Shown one piece after another: positions 43,688 through 53,394 of a stretch of DNA of 64,000 nt; the stretch's first letter is position 1; every line of letters starts with the position of its first letter. A model generated the notes under the pieces. The model made no database searches, was not told the origin of the DNA, and was given only the letters and a program-made list of their open reading frames with translations. This DNA is from Rhizobium sp. 11515TR (GTDB lineage Bacteria > Pseudomonadota > Alphaproteobacteria > Rhizobiales > Rhizobiaceae): positions 62,001 to 126,000 of the forward strand of contig NZ_CP022999.1 in NCBI RefSeq assembly GCF_002277895.1, in the 5' to 3' direction. A program made the position numbers and the translations under genes.

Positions 43688-45784
43688 CTACACTGCTTTC
43701 GCAGCGGTTCCGGCAATCAGGCTTTCGATTTCGGAGGAGGGAAGGGGCCGGGCGAACAGATAGCCCTGAAGCAGTTCGCATCCGGCGCCTTCCAGAAAAC
43801 GGGCCTGCTCCTCGGTCTCGACGCCTTCCGCTACGACTTCCAGATCGAGTGTTCTGCCAAGCGATACGATGGCGGAGGTAATGGCCATATCGCCGGGCTT
43901 TTCCGGGATATCGGCGATGAACGATCTATCGATCTTCAACCGGGAAAGTGGAAAGCGCCTAAGGGTGCTCAGGCTTGAATATCCTGTGCCGAAATCGTCC
44001 ATCGCGAGGCTGACTCCCAGCTTATTTAGTTCTTGCATCCGCTCGATGGCCCCTTCGATGTCACGCATGATCAAGCTTTCCGTCAATTCGAGCTCAAGCC
44101 ATTGCGGATCGAGATGAGCGGATTGCAATGCCGATGCGACCTGGTTCGTCAGCGAACTTTCCAGGAACTGCCGGGCTGATACGTTGACGCCCATACGCAA
44201 TGCGGGCAGGCCGCGATCCTGCCACAGCCGCGCTTGCTGACAGGCTCTGCGCAGAACGATTTCGCCGAGCGCGACGATGAGCCCGGTCTCCTCGGCAAGC
44301 GGAATGAAGGCGCCTGGAAGCAGCAAGCCTTCGGCAGGATGCTGCCACCGGACGAGGGCCTCGACGCCAATGATCTTGCCGCTGCGAACTTCCTTTTGCG
44401 GCTGATAATGGAGCACGAATTCATCCCGCTCCACGGCGCGCCGCAATTCTTCGATACGGGTCAGCTTGTTGCGGGCCTCCTCCGCCATCGCCGGCGTGAA
44501 CAGTCGAATGGCGTTGCGCCCCGCTTCCTTGGCACGATAGAGCGCCATATCGGCATTCGCGAACAATTCCGAAGCCGTCTTGCCATGCTCCATGGCGCAA
44601 GCCACACCAATGCTGCAGCCCACACGGATTTCGACCCCTTGTACGGTCATCGGCTTGGATATGTCTGTCAGAACCGCCGCGAGCCTTTCACATATCGGCT
44701 CAGAGTTCTCTTCGAGAACGATGATGAATTCATCGCCACCAATCCGGGAAACGATGCCGCGACTGCCGACATGGGTCGATATGCGCTGTGCAACAACCGT
44801 CAGCAATTCGTCGCCGGCAGCGTGGCCGAGGGTGTCGTTCACCAGCTTGAAATTGTCCAGGTCGACAAAGGCAACGGCCAGAGACTTTCTTTTTCGTGCC
44901 GCTGTTTCTAGCAAGGTGCTGAGCTTGCGGTCGAGCAGCATACGGTTGGGCAGCCCGGTGAGCGCATCATGTTCGGCCAGATAGGCGATGTGGGCGATGT
45001 CCCGATGGCGATCGATGGCTATTCCGACGGTCTGCGCTATGCCGGCGAAGAATTCCATAAGTCCAGCCTCGTCGCCCTCGGTTTGCACTGTCGCCAGGGC
45101 TCCATGCCGGCCACCATCCCGAGAGAAAATAGGAAACTCCAGGGTGTCGCCGGCAAGAGGCTTGGTCTGCCCGCCGTCAAGAACGAAACGGACCTGCCTG
45201 CCATTCAGCAGGCCCTCAAGAAGGGTCCGGGCATCCTCAAGAAACACATCAAGATCAACGCCGCGCGCCACATCCTGCAGAAGTTTCGTCTGAGCGCTCA
45301 TCAATTTTTCCGCCCGTTTTCGGGCGGAAATATCGCGGGATGCTCCCACGACGCCGATGATATTGCCGTTTCTATCGCGCAGCGGCACCCGCGACATCAT
45401 GAGCCAGCCTTCGCCCTTGAGGCGCCGCTCTTCGACGCCGAGATCGGCCTTGCCGCTCTCCATCACCTGCTGTTCGACTTCTTCGATCTTGTGGGCATCG
45501 GCCATCGGGTGAATTTCGGCGTCGGTAAGGCCGATCAGTTCGTCGACATGCGTAAAGCCGTTGTTGAGGACGATCGCCATGTTGGCAAAAAGGAACCGGC
45601 CGTTCCTGTCCTTGGCATAGATATAGTCCGGCACGTAGTTGATCATCGCCTCGAGCCATTCGTAACGCTCGGCGAGAGACAGATATCGAGCCTGAAGCAA
45701 TTCAAACGGCTCACGGACCTGCTCATCCTCAACGTCTTGATCTCGGTGCGTGGGCTCTGACGATCCATCGGGCGGCTGCATCAT
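43688..45784 (-). CDS. PAS-GGDEF-EAL cyclic-di-GMP protein
   Basis: 698 residues from ATG 45784; a longer frame to 45886 is less likely. A PAS domain is at about 44-155 (VPDYIYAKDRNGRFLFAN to GASRDISARKRAE). A GAF-like linker to about 265 has weak similarity. GGDEF is intact at 349-353. EAL is at 475-477 (GVEALVRW), with ELTES and DDFGTGYSS present. Both cyclase and phosphodiesterase motifs are intact. No transmembrane segment, so cytoplasmic. Second such protein in the window; no obvious partner. Confidence 0.92.
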   Translation of the reverse strand: MMQPPDGSSEPTHRDQDVEDEQVREPFELLQARYLSLAERYEWLEAMINYVPDYIYAKDRNGRFLFANMAIVLNNGFTHVDELIGLTDAEIHPMADAHKIEEVEQQVMESGKADLGVEERRLKGEGWLMMSRVPLRDRNGNIIGVVGASRDISARKRAEKLMSAQTKLLQDVARGVDLDVFLEDARTLLEGLLNGRQVRFVLDGGQTKPLAGDTLEFPIFSRDGGRHGALATVQTEGDEAGLMEFFAGIAQTVGIAIDRHRDIAHIAYLAEHDALTGLPNRMLLDRKLSTLLETAARKRKSLAVAFVDLDNFKLVNDTLGHAAGDELLTVVAQRISTHVGSRGIVSRIGGDEFIIVLEENSEPICERLAAVLTDISKPMTVQGVEIRVGCSIGVACAMEHGKTASELFANADMALYRAKEAGRNAIRLFTPAMAEEARNKLTRIEELRRAVERDEFVLHYQPQKEVRSGKIIGVEALVRWQHPAEGLLLPGAFIPLAEETGLIVALGEIVLRRACQQARLWQDRGLPALRMGVNVSARQFLESSLTNQVASALQSAHLDPQWLELELTESLIMRDIEGAIERMQELNKLGVSLAMDDFGTGYSSLSTLRRFPLSRLKIDRSFIADIPEKPGDMAITSAIVSLGRTLDLEVVAEGVETEEQARFLEGAGCELLQGYLFARPLPSSEIESLIAGTAAKAV

Positions 45785-46082
45785 GTATGTTCTCTCACCC
45801 GGCAAGCGGGCTATATCGGCAGGTAGTTCTGCAAGAATAAAAGCATATAGGCATATCGACCGTCCTCGCTGGCGAGTTTGGTTCACCTGTTCACGTAAAC
45901 GTTATCATATAACCGAATTTATAAACATCCGCTCAAGTTTTACAGGAAGAGCGCGCCCCAATGAGTACGCAGGCGCTGGATTTTCCGGAATGATCCGTCG
46001 GCGATGAATGCCATTGCGGGTAGGGGGCAAAACCGGCTAAAGCGCAGGTAGTGGAACGCAGGATTCGCAAGGATAAAATAGT
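45785..46082. other. Divergent intergenic region
   Basis: 298 bp between the PAS-GGDEF-EAL gene and the DMT transporter gene. It contains ACGTAAACGTTATCATATAACCG around 45895 in pieces, without a convincing symmetric operator or promoter. Nothing else supported. Confidence 0.35.
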
Positions 46083-46997
46083 ATGCGCGTGGGCAAAGCC
46101 GTAACAAGCGGCAATCTTGTGCTTGCCGGCATGCTGATGATGCTTCTCGGCGACTTCCTGTTTTCGCTGAACGATGCCATGGGCAAGTGGCTGGTTGCGA
46201 GCTTCTCCGTAGGCCAGATTCTGGTGATACGCTCGTTCGGTTCGTTCATTATCCTGGCACCGATGATCGCTCGGCAGGGCAGCGACGCGCTTTTTCGCCT
46301 CGAACGGCCGCCGCTGCAGCTTCTGCGTGTTGTCATGACAACGCTCGACGTTGCTCTCTTTTACGCCGCTGTCGCTTATCTGCCGCTGGCCGATGTCATG
46401 ACCTTCTATATGGCCGGGCCCATTTATGTGGCAGCGATCTCGCATTTCTTTCTCAATGAGAGGATCGGCTGGCGGCGCTGGCTGGCGGTTTTCGTCGGCT
46501 TTATCGGCGTATTGATCGCGCTTAGACCTTCTGCGGCAATGTTTTCCTGGCCATCGCTTTTCGGCCTTGGCGGCAGCCTCTCATTTGCTTTGACCCTGGT
46601 GCTCGGGCGACGGTTGCGGCAGACGCGGGATGCGACTCTCGTCGCGTGGCAGACGGTCGGTGCGCTCATCGCTGGACTGGTGCTCAGCATTGGCGACTGG
46701 CGTTCCGCATCCGCGCTCGATTTCGGCGCCATGCTTGCTCTCGGCATCGTCGCCGGCAGCGCCCATATGCTGATAACCCGATCCTTGAAGCTTGCTCCAG
46801 CTTCGCTGCTTGCTCCGCTCCAATACAGCCTGCTGGTCTGGGCAATCGTGCTGGGCTTCGTTTTCTTCGGCGATATTCCCGACACCCAGATTGTCATCGG
46901 TTCTGCGATTATCGTCCTTGCCGGGCTCTTCATCTTCCATCGGAAGAACCTGGTGGATACGGTCCCGAAAGACGATGTTGCCCGGGATGGACATTGA
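46083..46997 (+). CDS. DMT family (EamA) transporter
   Basis: 304 residues with about ten membrane helices in two EamA halves (first ending near FIGVLIALRPSAAMF, second from WPSLFGLGGSLSFALTLV to IIVLAGLFIFHRK). Drug/metabolite transporter superfamily, typically exporters of amino acids or metabolites. The substrate cannot be read from sequence. Stands alone. Confidence 0.9.
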   Translation: MRVGKAVTSGNLVLAGMLMMLLGDFLFSLNDAMGKWLVASFSVGQILVIRSFGSFIILAPMIARQGSDALFRLERPPLQLLRVVMTTLDVALFYAAVAYLPLADVMTFYMAGPIYVAAISHFFLNERIGWRRWLAVFVGFIGVLIALRPSAAMFSWPSLFGLGGSLSFALTLVLGRRLRQTRDATLVAWQTVGALIAGLVLSIGDWRSASALDFGAMLALGIVAGSAHMLITRSLKLAPASLLAPLQYSLLVWAIVLGFVFFGDIPDTQIVIGSAIIVLAGLFIFHRKNLVDTVPKDDVARDGH

Positions 46998-47343
46998 GGC
47001 AGCCGCTTCGCATGGTGGGCGCCGAGACGTGCGGACGACAGGCATCCTTGATCGGAATCTTGCACTGGACGAGGGGATGAAAGTGGTGGCGATCAGCGAG
47101 GGGCAAAGGTGTGTCGCACTTCATCCTTGAACCCACCCTAGCTACATGTGAAAATCAGATAATCTATATTATGGAACATAAGTTGACCTAGCGAGCCCTG
47201 TCTTTTGGGGCGAAACGTATTTCATCAAACGGCTGTTCTTCGGGATAACGCGCAGCTTTTGTCCGTTGCATTTGCTTCGAGATATGGGAGCCTTGCTTCC
47301 CACGATCAGCGAATGGCGTATTGCGCCGCGGAGTGATTCGGAA
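46998..47343. other. Intergenic region before the broken nucleotidyltransferase gene
   Basis: 346 bp with no supported gene. The DNA from about 47110 is more AT-rich and less codon-like than the flanks. No hairpin or operator clearly recognised. Confidence 0.4.
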
Positions 47344-48065
47344 ATGGCAATGCGACTTGATTCGTTCCTGGAAACGACTGATGTCCAACGGGTCATTGCT
47401 GTGCTCCGGAAATTGAATACCTGCGATCTGGATTACGCCATCACCGGAGGGATAGCATTGGAGCCAAGTCTTGGTTCTGGTCTCGGCCGTCAGCGCACTT
47501 CAACGATATCGACATCGTCGTGTCGACGTTCGAGGCATTGCCATCGACCCTCGCCTCGGCATTCATGATTAGCCATGCACACCCGGATCGCCCAATAGGT
47601 AAGCTAGCCATTCAGCTTGTGGAACCCAACCAGCGTGTGCGCGTCGACGTGTTTACCGCGCGCGGCGATACGTTAGCGCGAACCAGACCTGCGCTGATCT
47701 GCGACTTGGCAATCAAGGTGGTCGCTGTCGAAGATCTTGCCTGTCGCATTGCTTCGGAAATGATGAACTTTAGCAGAGGTGATTCTGTCCCGCTCAAATG
47801 TGCTGACGATCATACCCGTGCGAGGCAAGCGGTAGATATGGACCTCGTTGAAACAGCCTGGCAGGATCAGCGTCGGGAGATGGATCCTTTGACTTATGCC
47901 GAAGCGGCGGTTCAGATTGCCGACGCCATGGACCGGCAGACTGGAAAGCTTGCAAGGCAAGTCTATTGCACGGATTCACACGCAGCCTGCCATCATTGCC
48001 GCGATACCGTACACTTCACGGTAACCTCTCCCAAGTCGATCCTTGCCATACTCGGTTACTGCTAA
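47344..48065 (+). pseudogene. Nucleotidyltransferase family gene, frameshifted
   Basis: The first frame (from ATG 47344) reads RLDSFLETTDVQRVIAV to DYAITGGIALEPSLGSGLGRQR. The second frame, shifted by one base, continues HFNDIDIVVSTFEALPSTL to the stop at 48065. Together they spell the nucleotidyltransferase fold motif (GGIAL, then R-x-F-x-D-I-D-I-V-V). The break lies at 47494-47496, where one base is missing between CG and CAC. Restored, the protein would be about 240 residues. It may be a true pseudogene or an assembly error. Function unknown. Confidence 0.7.
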
Positions 48066-48161
48066 CTGAGGTTGCTTCAAAACGTGGGCGCAGGTAATTT
48101 TGAAACCGATCCGATGCCGGCATATCCGCTACGAAACGATGGGCCGTCTTTCGGATGAGTT

Positions 48162-49463
48162 TCAGTGATCGGCGTCGCGAGCGTCGTCCGCGCTCACCAG
48201 CAGCTTGTCGATCCTGCGGCCGTCGAGATCCACGACTTCGAAGCGCCAGCCGCTTTTCGAGAAGCTTTCGCCCACATCCGGAAGATGGCGCAGCTCCTGC
48301 AGCACGAAGCCTGCAACCGTTTGATAGTCGCGATCGTCCTCGATCTGCAGGTTCATGAAATCGGCAAACTCGTCTATGGGCATCCAGCCGGATACGAGAT
48401 AGCTGCCGTCGTGACGGCGGACGAGAGCTTGCTCGCCGCCGATATCGGTTTCCTCCTGAACGGCTCCCAGGATGGCTTCGAGGATATCGCCCGATGTGAT
48501 GACACCTTCGAAGTGACCGTATTCGTCGTAGACGAGCACCATGTGTGAAGAAGAGCGACGCAGCGCCTTGACCACGTCAAGGGCGCTGGAAAGGTCCGAA
48601 ACGATCGGGACCTGTTTGGCAAGCTTGAGAATGTCGGCTTGCCCGCCGGAAACCAGGGCATCGAAGAAGTCTCTGGTTGTCAGCACGCCGACGATTTCAT
48701 CGGAGCTGTCCTTGCGCAGCGGCAGCCGTGCCTTCTCGGTGCGGCGAAGCTGTTCGCGGACCTCGTCGAAACCGTCCTCGATATCGATAACTTCCACGTC
48801 GCGACGCGGTGTCATCAATGCTCTTGCGGTGCGGTCGGCCAATCGCATGACGCCCGAGATCATCGCCTGCTCTTCCGTTGCGATGACGCCGGCGCTTTGC
48901 GCTTCCGCCAGAACCGTCTTGATTTCCTCGTCGCTGACACCATCCGCGGCCTTGCCGGATTGGCCGAGCGCACTCAGTACCAGCCGTCCCGAGATGTCGA
49001 GCAACCAGACGAGCGGCGCTGCGGCCCGGGAAAGAAACACCATGGCCGGCGCAACCTTGCTGGCGACCGCTTCCGGCGCCCGCAGCGCGACCTGCTTCGG
49101 CACGAGCTCGCCGATGATCAGCGACAGATAGGTAATGGCGACCACGACGGAACCGACGCCGATGGCGTCGGCGGCTGCAACAGAAAGACCTTGTGCGGCA
49201 AGCCAGCCCGACAGCCGCGCACCGAGTGTGGCGCCCGAGAACGCGCCGGACAGGACGCCGACGAGCGTGATGCCGATCTGCACCGTTGAAAGGAAGCGGC
49301 CCGGCTCTTCAGCCAGTCTCATTGCCATGGTCGCGCCTCTGCTGCCTTGGTCGGAAAGCACTTTCAGGCGGGCAGGACGGGATGAGACGATCGCCAATTC
49401 CGACATGGCAAGCACGCCGTTCAGGAGTGTGAGGACAATGACGATAGAAATTTCGAGAAGCAA
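48162..49463 (-). CDS. CNNM/CorC-type (hemolysin-like) CBS domain membrane protein
   Basis: 433 residues from TTG 49463 (AGGG seven bases upstream), giving the usual family N-terminus LLEISIVIVLTLLNGVLAMSELAIVSS. Domains: DUF21/CNNM membrane domain with three to four helices (1-190), a CBS pair (about 210-330; LMTPRRDVEVIDIED, EIVGVLTTRDFF, MVLVYDEYGHFEGVIT) and the CorC/HlyC C-terminal domain. Family members are linked to magnesium or cobalt transport. The ATG at 49553 would add an unlikely cysteine-rich leader. Confidence 0.87.
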   Translation of the reverse strand: MLLEISIVIVLTLLNGVLAMSELAIVSSRPARLKVLSDQGSRGATMAMRLAEEPGRFLSTVQIGITLVGVLSGAFSGATLGARLSGWLAAQGLSVAAADAIGVGSVVVAITYLSLIIGELVPKQVALRAPEAVASKVAPAMVFLSRAAAPLVWLLDISGRLVLSALGQSGKAADGVSDEEIKTVLAEAQSAGVIATEEQAMISGVMRLADRTARALMTPRRDVEVIDIEDGFDEVREQLRRTEKARLPLRKDSSDEIVGVLTTRDFFDALVSGGQADILKLAKQVPIVSDLSSALDVVKALRRSSSHMVLVYDEYGHFEGVITSGDILEAILGAVQEETDIGGEQALVRRHDGSYLVSGWMPIDEFADFMNLQIEDDRDYQTVAGFVLQELRHLPDVGESFSKSGWRFEVVDLDGRRIDKLLVSADDARDADH

Positions 49464-49571
49464 AATCAGCCCTTTTTGGTTGCAGCGGAAAGATAGGTGG
49501 CAAGGGCTGCAAAAGCCAGGGTCCCACGAATATGATTTCCACGATGCCACCATTGAGGGCAGTTCGCGAAG

Positions 49572-50480
49572 CTACCGCATGGCCGGCAGAATCTCCGCTG
49601 CGATCTCTTCAATGACCTCGCCGGGCGGTCTGCCCTGGGTAACGAGGTTGAAGGCGACATGATGGATGCCGGCTTCACGCATCGCCGACAAAGCGTCGAT
49701 CAGCCCTCGCCTGCCGGCTCTGACGCCGAGATTGATCTCCTCATAAGAGGCCTGAGGATTATCGAGCAAATTCAGGACCATGGACTGACCGAAGCCGCGA
49801 AAATCAGCGGTGACCTTAGCCCGGGCATTGTGCCAAAGCGCCAACCGGTCTTTTTGAACGGGTGGCGGCCGGTAATAGGTCATCCAGGCTGTTGCGTGGC
49901 GGGCAATCCATTCGAGCGATTGCGACGATGAACCGACCGCCACCATGGGAATGGGCGGTTGTCGCAGCGCAGGCCTGATGGCGAACTCGTTTCGCACGCG
50001 ACCGCCTTCATCGACGACCTTCTGATCCGGACTGAGCGCAGCGGCGAGGCGCTCCCAATGCGATTGAAAGAGTGCTTTGCGGTTCTCAATATCCTCTCCG
50101 AAAACATCGTATTCGCTCGGCCGGTCTCCAGAGCCGAGACCGAGGACGAGCCGGTCTTTCGAAAGGGAGGCGACGGACAGCGCGGCCTTGGCTATATGGA
50201 GCGGATGCCGCAAAGGCAACACGATTGCACCCGTCGCCAGGGCGATACTGGATGTGGAGGCGGCTAGAGCTCCGAGGAAGACCCAGGAATCGGCATGCCC
50301 GATGGGGTCGGGATAGCTGTCGCTATTGAGGGGAACATCCCTCACCCACAGCGCATCGAAACCCAATTTGTCAGCATGGGTTGCAATGCCGAGCTGAGCA
50401 TCGAACTCTATATCGGCAGCAGTTCTCGTTTGCGCCGGGAGGACTATGCCGAATGAAAGCCTGTCTGGATGGAAAAGCAC
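49572..50480 (-). CDS. LLM class flavin-dependent oxidoreductase
   Basis: 302 residues from GTG 50480 (CAGGG upstream), or 332 from ATG 50570. Luciferase-like TIM barrel: LSFGIVLPAQTRTAADIEF, RDVPLNSDSYPDPIGHADSWVFLGALAASTSSI in parts, LGLGSGDRPSEY and MVAVGSSSQSLEWIARHATAWM. These enzymes use reduced FMN or F420. Substrate unknown. Not evidently linked to its neighbours. Confidence 0.85.
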   Translation of the reverse strand: MLFHPDRLSFGIVLPAQTRTAADIEFDAQLGIATHADKLGFDALWVRDVPLNSDSYPDPIGHADSWVFLGALAASTSSIALATGAIVLPLRHPLHIAKAALSVASLSKDRLVLGLGSGDRPSEYDVFGEDIENRKALFQSHWERLAAALSPDQKVVDEGGRVRNEFAIRPALRQPPIPMVAVGSSSQSLEWIARHATAWMTYYRPPPVQKDRLALWHNARAKVTADFRGFGQSMVLNLLDNPQASYEEINLGVRAGRRGLIDALSAMREAGIHHVAFNLVTQGRPPGEVIEEIAAEILPAMR

Positions 50481-50576
50481 GCCGCACCCTGAAATTATAT
50501 CCTTGCCAAGGAGATAAGGAGGCTTGCGCTTGAGGAAAAGGGCCGCGCAAGGCGTAGGGTGATTGTGCAAGGCACG

Positions 50577-50600
50577 CAGTCCGCCCCGTGGAGCGGACTG
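50577..50600 (-). terminator. Stem-loop after the PsiF-repeat gene
   Basis: CAGTCCGC and GCGGACTG pair around an 8-nt loop, between the end of the PsiF-repeat gene (50648) and the start of the luciferase-like gene. There is no clear T run after it on either strand, so it is a probable but not certain terminator. Confidence 0.5.
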
Positions 50601-50647
50601 TCATCGTGTGATGGGTCAAGTTCGGATCCGTGATCGCGGGCCGATGC

Positions 50648-51019
50648 TCAGCTAGCGGTGATGCACTGCTTGACGTAATCGCGCAATGCTTTCTTCTCCA
50701 GACCTTTGGCGGTGCCTTCGTCATGACAGGTCTTGCGTTTTGCCAGGACCGGATACTTCTCCTGCAGGCAGTTTTTGACTGCGTCCTTGCGTGCATCGCC
50801 CTTGAGGCCCTGCCCCGTTGCATCCTGCCGGCAGGCCTGCCGTGCTGTCTTGATCTCCTCCTTCGATGGCATGGTCGATGATGGTGCCGATGTGGAAGGG
50901 GTTGAGGCGGGAGCTGGCGTTGCGGTCGTCGCAGGTGCCGTCGTTTGGGCGAAGACGACGGTTGCGGAAGATAGGGCGAAAAGAGCAGCGGCGGTCGCAC
51001 TTAGCAGCTTGCTGGTCAT
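50648..51019 (-). CDS. PsiF-repeat exported protein
   Basis: 123 residues from ATG 51019 (AAGGA seven bases upstream). A signal peptide (SKLLSATAAALFALSSATVVFA) is followed by an Ala/Thr/Pro/Ser-rich linker. Two PsiF repeats follow, each with a Cys pair: ARQACRQDATGQGLKGDAR...NCLQ and RKTCHDEGTAKGLEKKALR..QCI. PsiF was named as a phosphate-starvation-inducible protein in E. coli; its function is unknown. Periplasmic location expected. Confidence 0.87.
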   Translation of the reverse strand: MTSKLLSATAAALFALSSATVVFAQTTAPATTATPAPASTPSTSAPSSTMPSKEEIKTARQACRQDATGQGLKGDARKDAVKNCLQEKYPVLAKRKTCHDEGTAKGLEKKALRDYVKQCITAS

Positions 51020-51157
51020 GGGCATATCCTTTTGCCTGAAGGCCATTCATGTTCAAGCCGCCGACCCATCACGAGGCCGGCGTCCTTCTTGAACGATGGT
51101 CATCGGCTTATCCGTCGCTCGAGCTGCCAAAATCTTCCGGCGACGGTGCATGCACCG

Positions 51158-52285
51158 TCAGTAGATGACGACGCCTCTGACACTCTTTCCGGAATGCATG
51201 AGTTCGAAGCCCTTGTTGATGTCTTCGAGCGACATGGTGTGGGTGATCATCGGATCGATCTCGATCTTGCCCTCCATGTACCAGTCGACGATCTTCGGAA
51301 CGTCGGTGCGGCCACGCGCGCCGCCGAAGGCCGTGCCCATCCACGAGCGACCCGTCACCAGCTGGAACGGACGCGTCGAAATCTCCTGGCCGGCGCCGGC
51401 AACGCCGATGACGACGGATTTGCCCCAGCCGCGATGCGAGGCTTCCAGCGCCTGGCGCATCACCTTGGTGTTGCCGGTGCAGTCGAAGGTATAGTCGGCG
51501 CCGCCGATCTGGTCGGCCCCACGCTTCGTCATGTTGACGAGGTAGGGAACGATGTCGTCGCCGACCTCCTTCGGATTGAGGAAATGCGTCATGCCGAAGC
51601 GTTCGCCCCAGGCCTTCTTGTCATTGTTGAGATCGACACCGATGATCATGTCGGCACCGGCAAGCTTCAGGCCCTGGATGACGTTCAAACCGATGCCGCC
51701 GAGGCCGAAGACGATTGCCGTTGCGCCCATCTCCACCTTGGCGGTGTTGATGACCGCACCGATGCCTGTCGTCACACCGCAGCCGATGTAGCAGATCTTG
51801 TCAAAGGGAGCGTCGGGATTGACCTTGGCGACGGCAATCTCCGGCAGCACGGTATAATTGGCGAAGGTCGAGCAGCCCATATAGTGATGGATCTTGTCCT
51901 TGCCGATCGAGAAGCGCGAGGTGCCATCAGGCATCAGGCCCTGACCCTGGGTTGAGCGGATCGCGGTGCACAAATTGGTCTTGCGGCTGAGGCAGGACGG
52001 GCATTCGCGGCACTCGGGCGTATAGAGCGGAATGACATGATCGCCCTTCTTCACCGAGGTCACCCCCGGTCCGACATCGACGACGATGCCGGCGCCCTCA
52101 TGGCCGAGGATCGCCGGAAACAGGCCTTCCGGATCGGCACCGGACAGCGTGAAATCATCGGTATGGCAGATGCCGGTCGCCTTGACCTCGATCAGCACTT
52201 CGCCGGCTTTCGGCCCCTCCAGCTGAACCGTCATCACCTCAAGCGGCTTGCCCGCAGCAACCGCGACCGCTGCTCTTACGTCCAT
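51158..52285 (-). CDS. S-(hydroxymethyl)glutathione dehydrogenase (class III alcohol dehydrogenase)
   Basis: 375 residues, the expected class III ADH length. Catalytic zinc ligands in GICHTDDF and GHEGAGIV, structural zinc cysteines in CRECPSCLSRKTNLC, and GLGGIGLNV for NAD. It oxidises the spontaneous adduct of formaldehyde and glutathione to S-formylglutathione. It starts 44 bp after the mocC-like gene on the same strand, so it is probably co-transcribed. This would remove formaldehyde released by O-demethylation in the moc-like pathway. Confidence 0.95.
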   Translation of the reverse strand: MDVRAAVAVAAGKPLEVMTVQLEGPKAGEVLIEVKATGICHTDDFTLSGADPEGLFPAILGHEGAGIVVDVGPGVTSVKKGDHVIPLYTPECRECPSCLSRKTNLCTAIRSTQGQGLMPDGTSRFSIGKDKIHHYMGCSTFANYTVLPEIAVAKVNPDAPFDKICYIGCGVTTGIGAVINTAKVEMGATAIVFGLGGIGLNVIQGLKLAGADMIIGVDLNNDKKAWGERFGMTHFLNPKEVGDDIVPYLVNMTKRGADQIGGADYTFDCTGNTKVMRQALEASHRGWGKSVVIGVAGAGQEISTRPFQLVTGRSWMGTAFGGARGRTDVPKIVDWYMEGKIEIDPMITHTMSLEDINKGFELMHSGKSVRGVVIY

Positions 52286-52329
52286 AGAAAATCCTCCAAT
52301 GATCTATTGCCGATACTTTTCTTAACTCA

Positions 52330-53163
52330 TTAGCCGGTGGTTCTTGCCCACAAATCACGTATTTCCTGCTTCATAAGCAGGGATTCTTCCCAGCGGTCGG
52401 TGGTGTCTTCACCGTCCCTTCCGGTGATGGCATAGGGCTTCGGCCCTAGTTCGCAGGTGAAGGCAAGTGTGGCGTCTTTGTCGGCGCGCTTCCGCCAGCT
52501 TTTGAAGCCATATTCCCACCAGCCCAGGAACAGATCGACCCAGGGTCTGTGATGCGGGAAGGAAATTTCGATCTGAACCTGTTCGCGGGAGGCAATGCGG
52601 CCGTGGAAGGCCCAGGAGCTGTCCAATATCCGATGAATAAGGGCGTGATTTTCGTCGGATACCGGCCAGGCGAATTCCCGCCCGACAAGGAAATGAGAGA
52701 TATCGCCGAGCAGACGCAGGTTTGGCAGGCGATCGAGCAGATCGAGCGTGAAGAAGAGATCCGTCGTCATGCGGTCGCGATGGGTCTCGATCCAGACATC
52801 GATACCGGCCTCTTCCGCCAGACGTTGCCAGCCTTCCAGCAGAGGAATGCAATCCTCAAGCCGTCGCAGGCGCACGTCCGGCTGCAGACAGATGTGATGG
52901 ACATCATATTCGGCGGCGATCTCGAGCACCGGCTTCAGATCGTCGACAGTTTTCGGGAAGCACTGCCCCTCCGCCCGCAAGCCGTGCTGCTTGAGCAGGC
53001 CCGCGACACGGGAGACAAAATTGCGATCGGACCAGTGGGCGCTGACGCCATCGAAGCAGGCAGCTGCTATCTTATCGATGCTTTCCTCCAGGGAAAGCTC
53101 CGGATATCTCGCACTACGCCGCTCCATGGACCAGAGCGACTGGAATATAAGCAAGTTCTGCAT
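52330..53163 (-). CDS. Sugar isomerase/epimerase-like TIM barrel, MocC-like
   Basis: 277 residues of the xylose isomerase-like/IolE superfamily. Metal-ligand candidates are Glu in VWIETHRDRM, Asp in LGDISHF and His/Asp residues later. It fits the rhizopine catabolism protein MocC by family and by position beside mocB-, mocD-, mocE- and mocF-like genes. It could isomerise the inosose formed after deamination. Start at 53163 with GGGAGG upstream. Two 16-bp candidate LacI sites lie in the divergent region before it. Confidence 0.8.
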   Translation of the reverse strand: MQNLLIFQSLWSMERRSARYPELSLEESIDKIAAACFDGVSAHWSDRNFVSRVAGLLKQHGLRAEGQCFPKTVDDLKPVLEIAAEYDVHHICLQPDVRLRRLEDCIPLLEGWQRLAEEAGIDVWIETHRDRMTTDLFFTLDLLDRLPNLRLLGDISHFLVGREFAWPVSDENHALIHRILDSSWAFHGRIASREQVQIEISFPHHRPWVDLFLGWWEYGFKSWRKRADKDATLAFTCELGPKPYAITGRDGEDTTDRWEESLLMKQEIRDLWARTTG

Positions 53164-53226
53164 AGGTCCTCCCGTATGGGTGGCTTGCTCAGATCACGAA
53201 TCCCGGGGCTTGGCCAGTGAGCGCGA

Positions 53227-53242
53227 TGATGGATTTTGATCA
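53227..53242. promoter_or_regulatory. Candidate LacI-type operator of the moc-like regulon, site 1
   Basis: TGATGGATTTTGATCA, in the divergent mocC/mocB region. It shares the pattern TGATSRWTTTTSATCA with sites 2 (53297) and 3 (56785). Confidence 0.65.
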
Positions 53243-53296
53243 TCGGCGTTTTTCACCGCAAAGCGGATATATTCGCCTGGTCGAGAGCCCTTGGCC

Positions 53297-53312
53297 TGAT
53301 GGTTTTTCATCA
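53297..53312. promoter_or_regulatory. Candidate LacI-type operator of the moc-like regulon, site 2
   Basis: TGATGGTTTTTCATCA, with a perfect TGATG...CATCA inverted repeat, 70 bp downstream of site 1 and 82 bp before the mocB-like start. Two sites in one divergent region would permit looping or graded control. Confidence 0.65.
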
Positions 53313-53394
53313 AAATACTCCCGGACGCCGATCTGCCCCATCGGTAACTCTTTCCAGGCGGTCAAGGTGGGCCGCCGTTTCCTGGGAGGAGAAC

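Noticed and set aside
46998..48065. Toxin-antitoxin or abortive-infection (AbiEii) module
   Set aside because: The nucleotidyltransferase fragment has the fold motif, but no antitoxin partner is adjacent and the gene is frameshifted.
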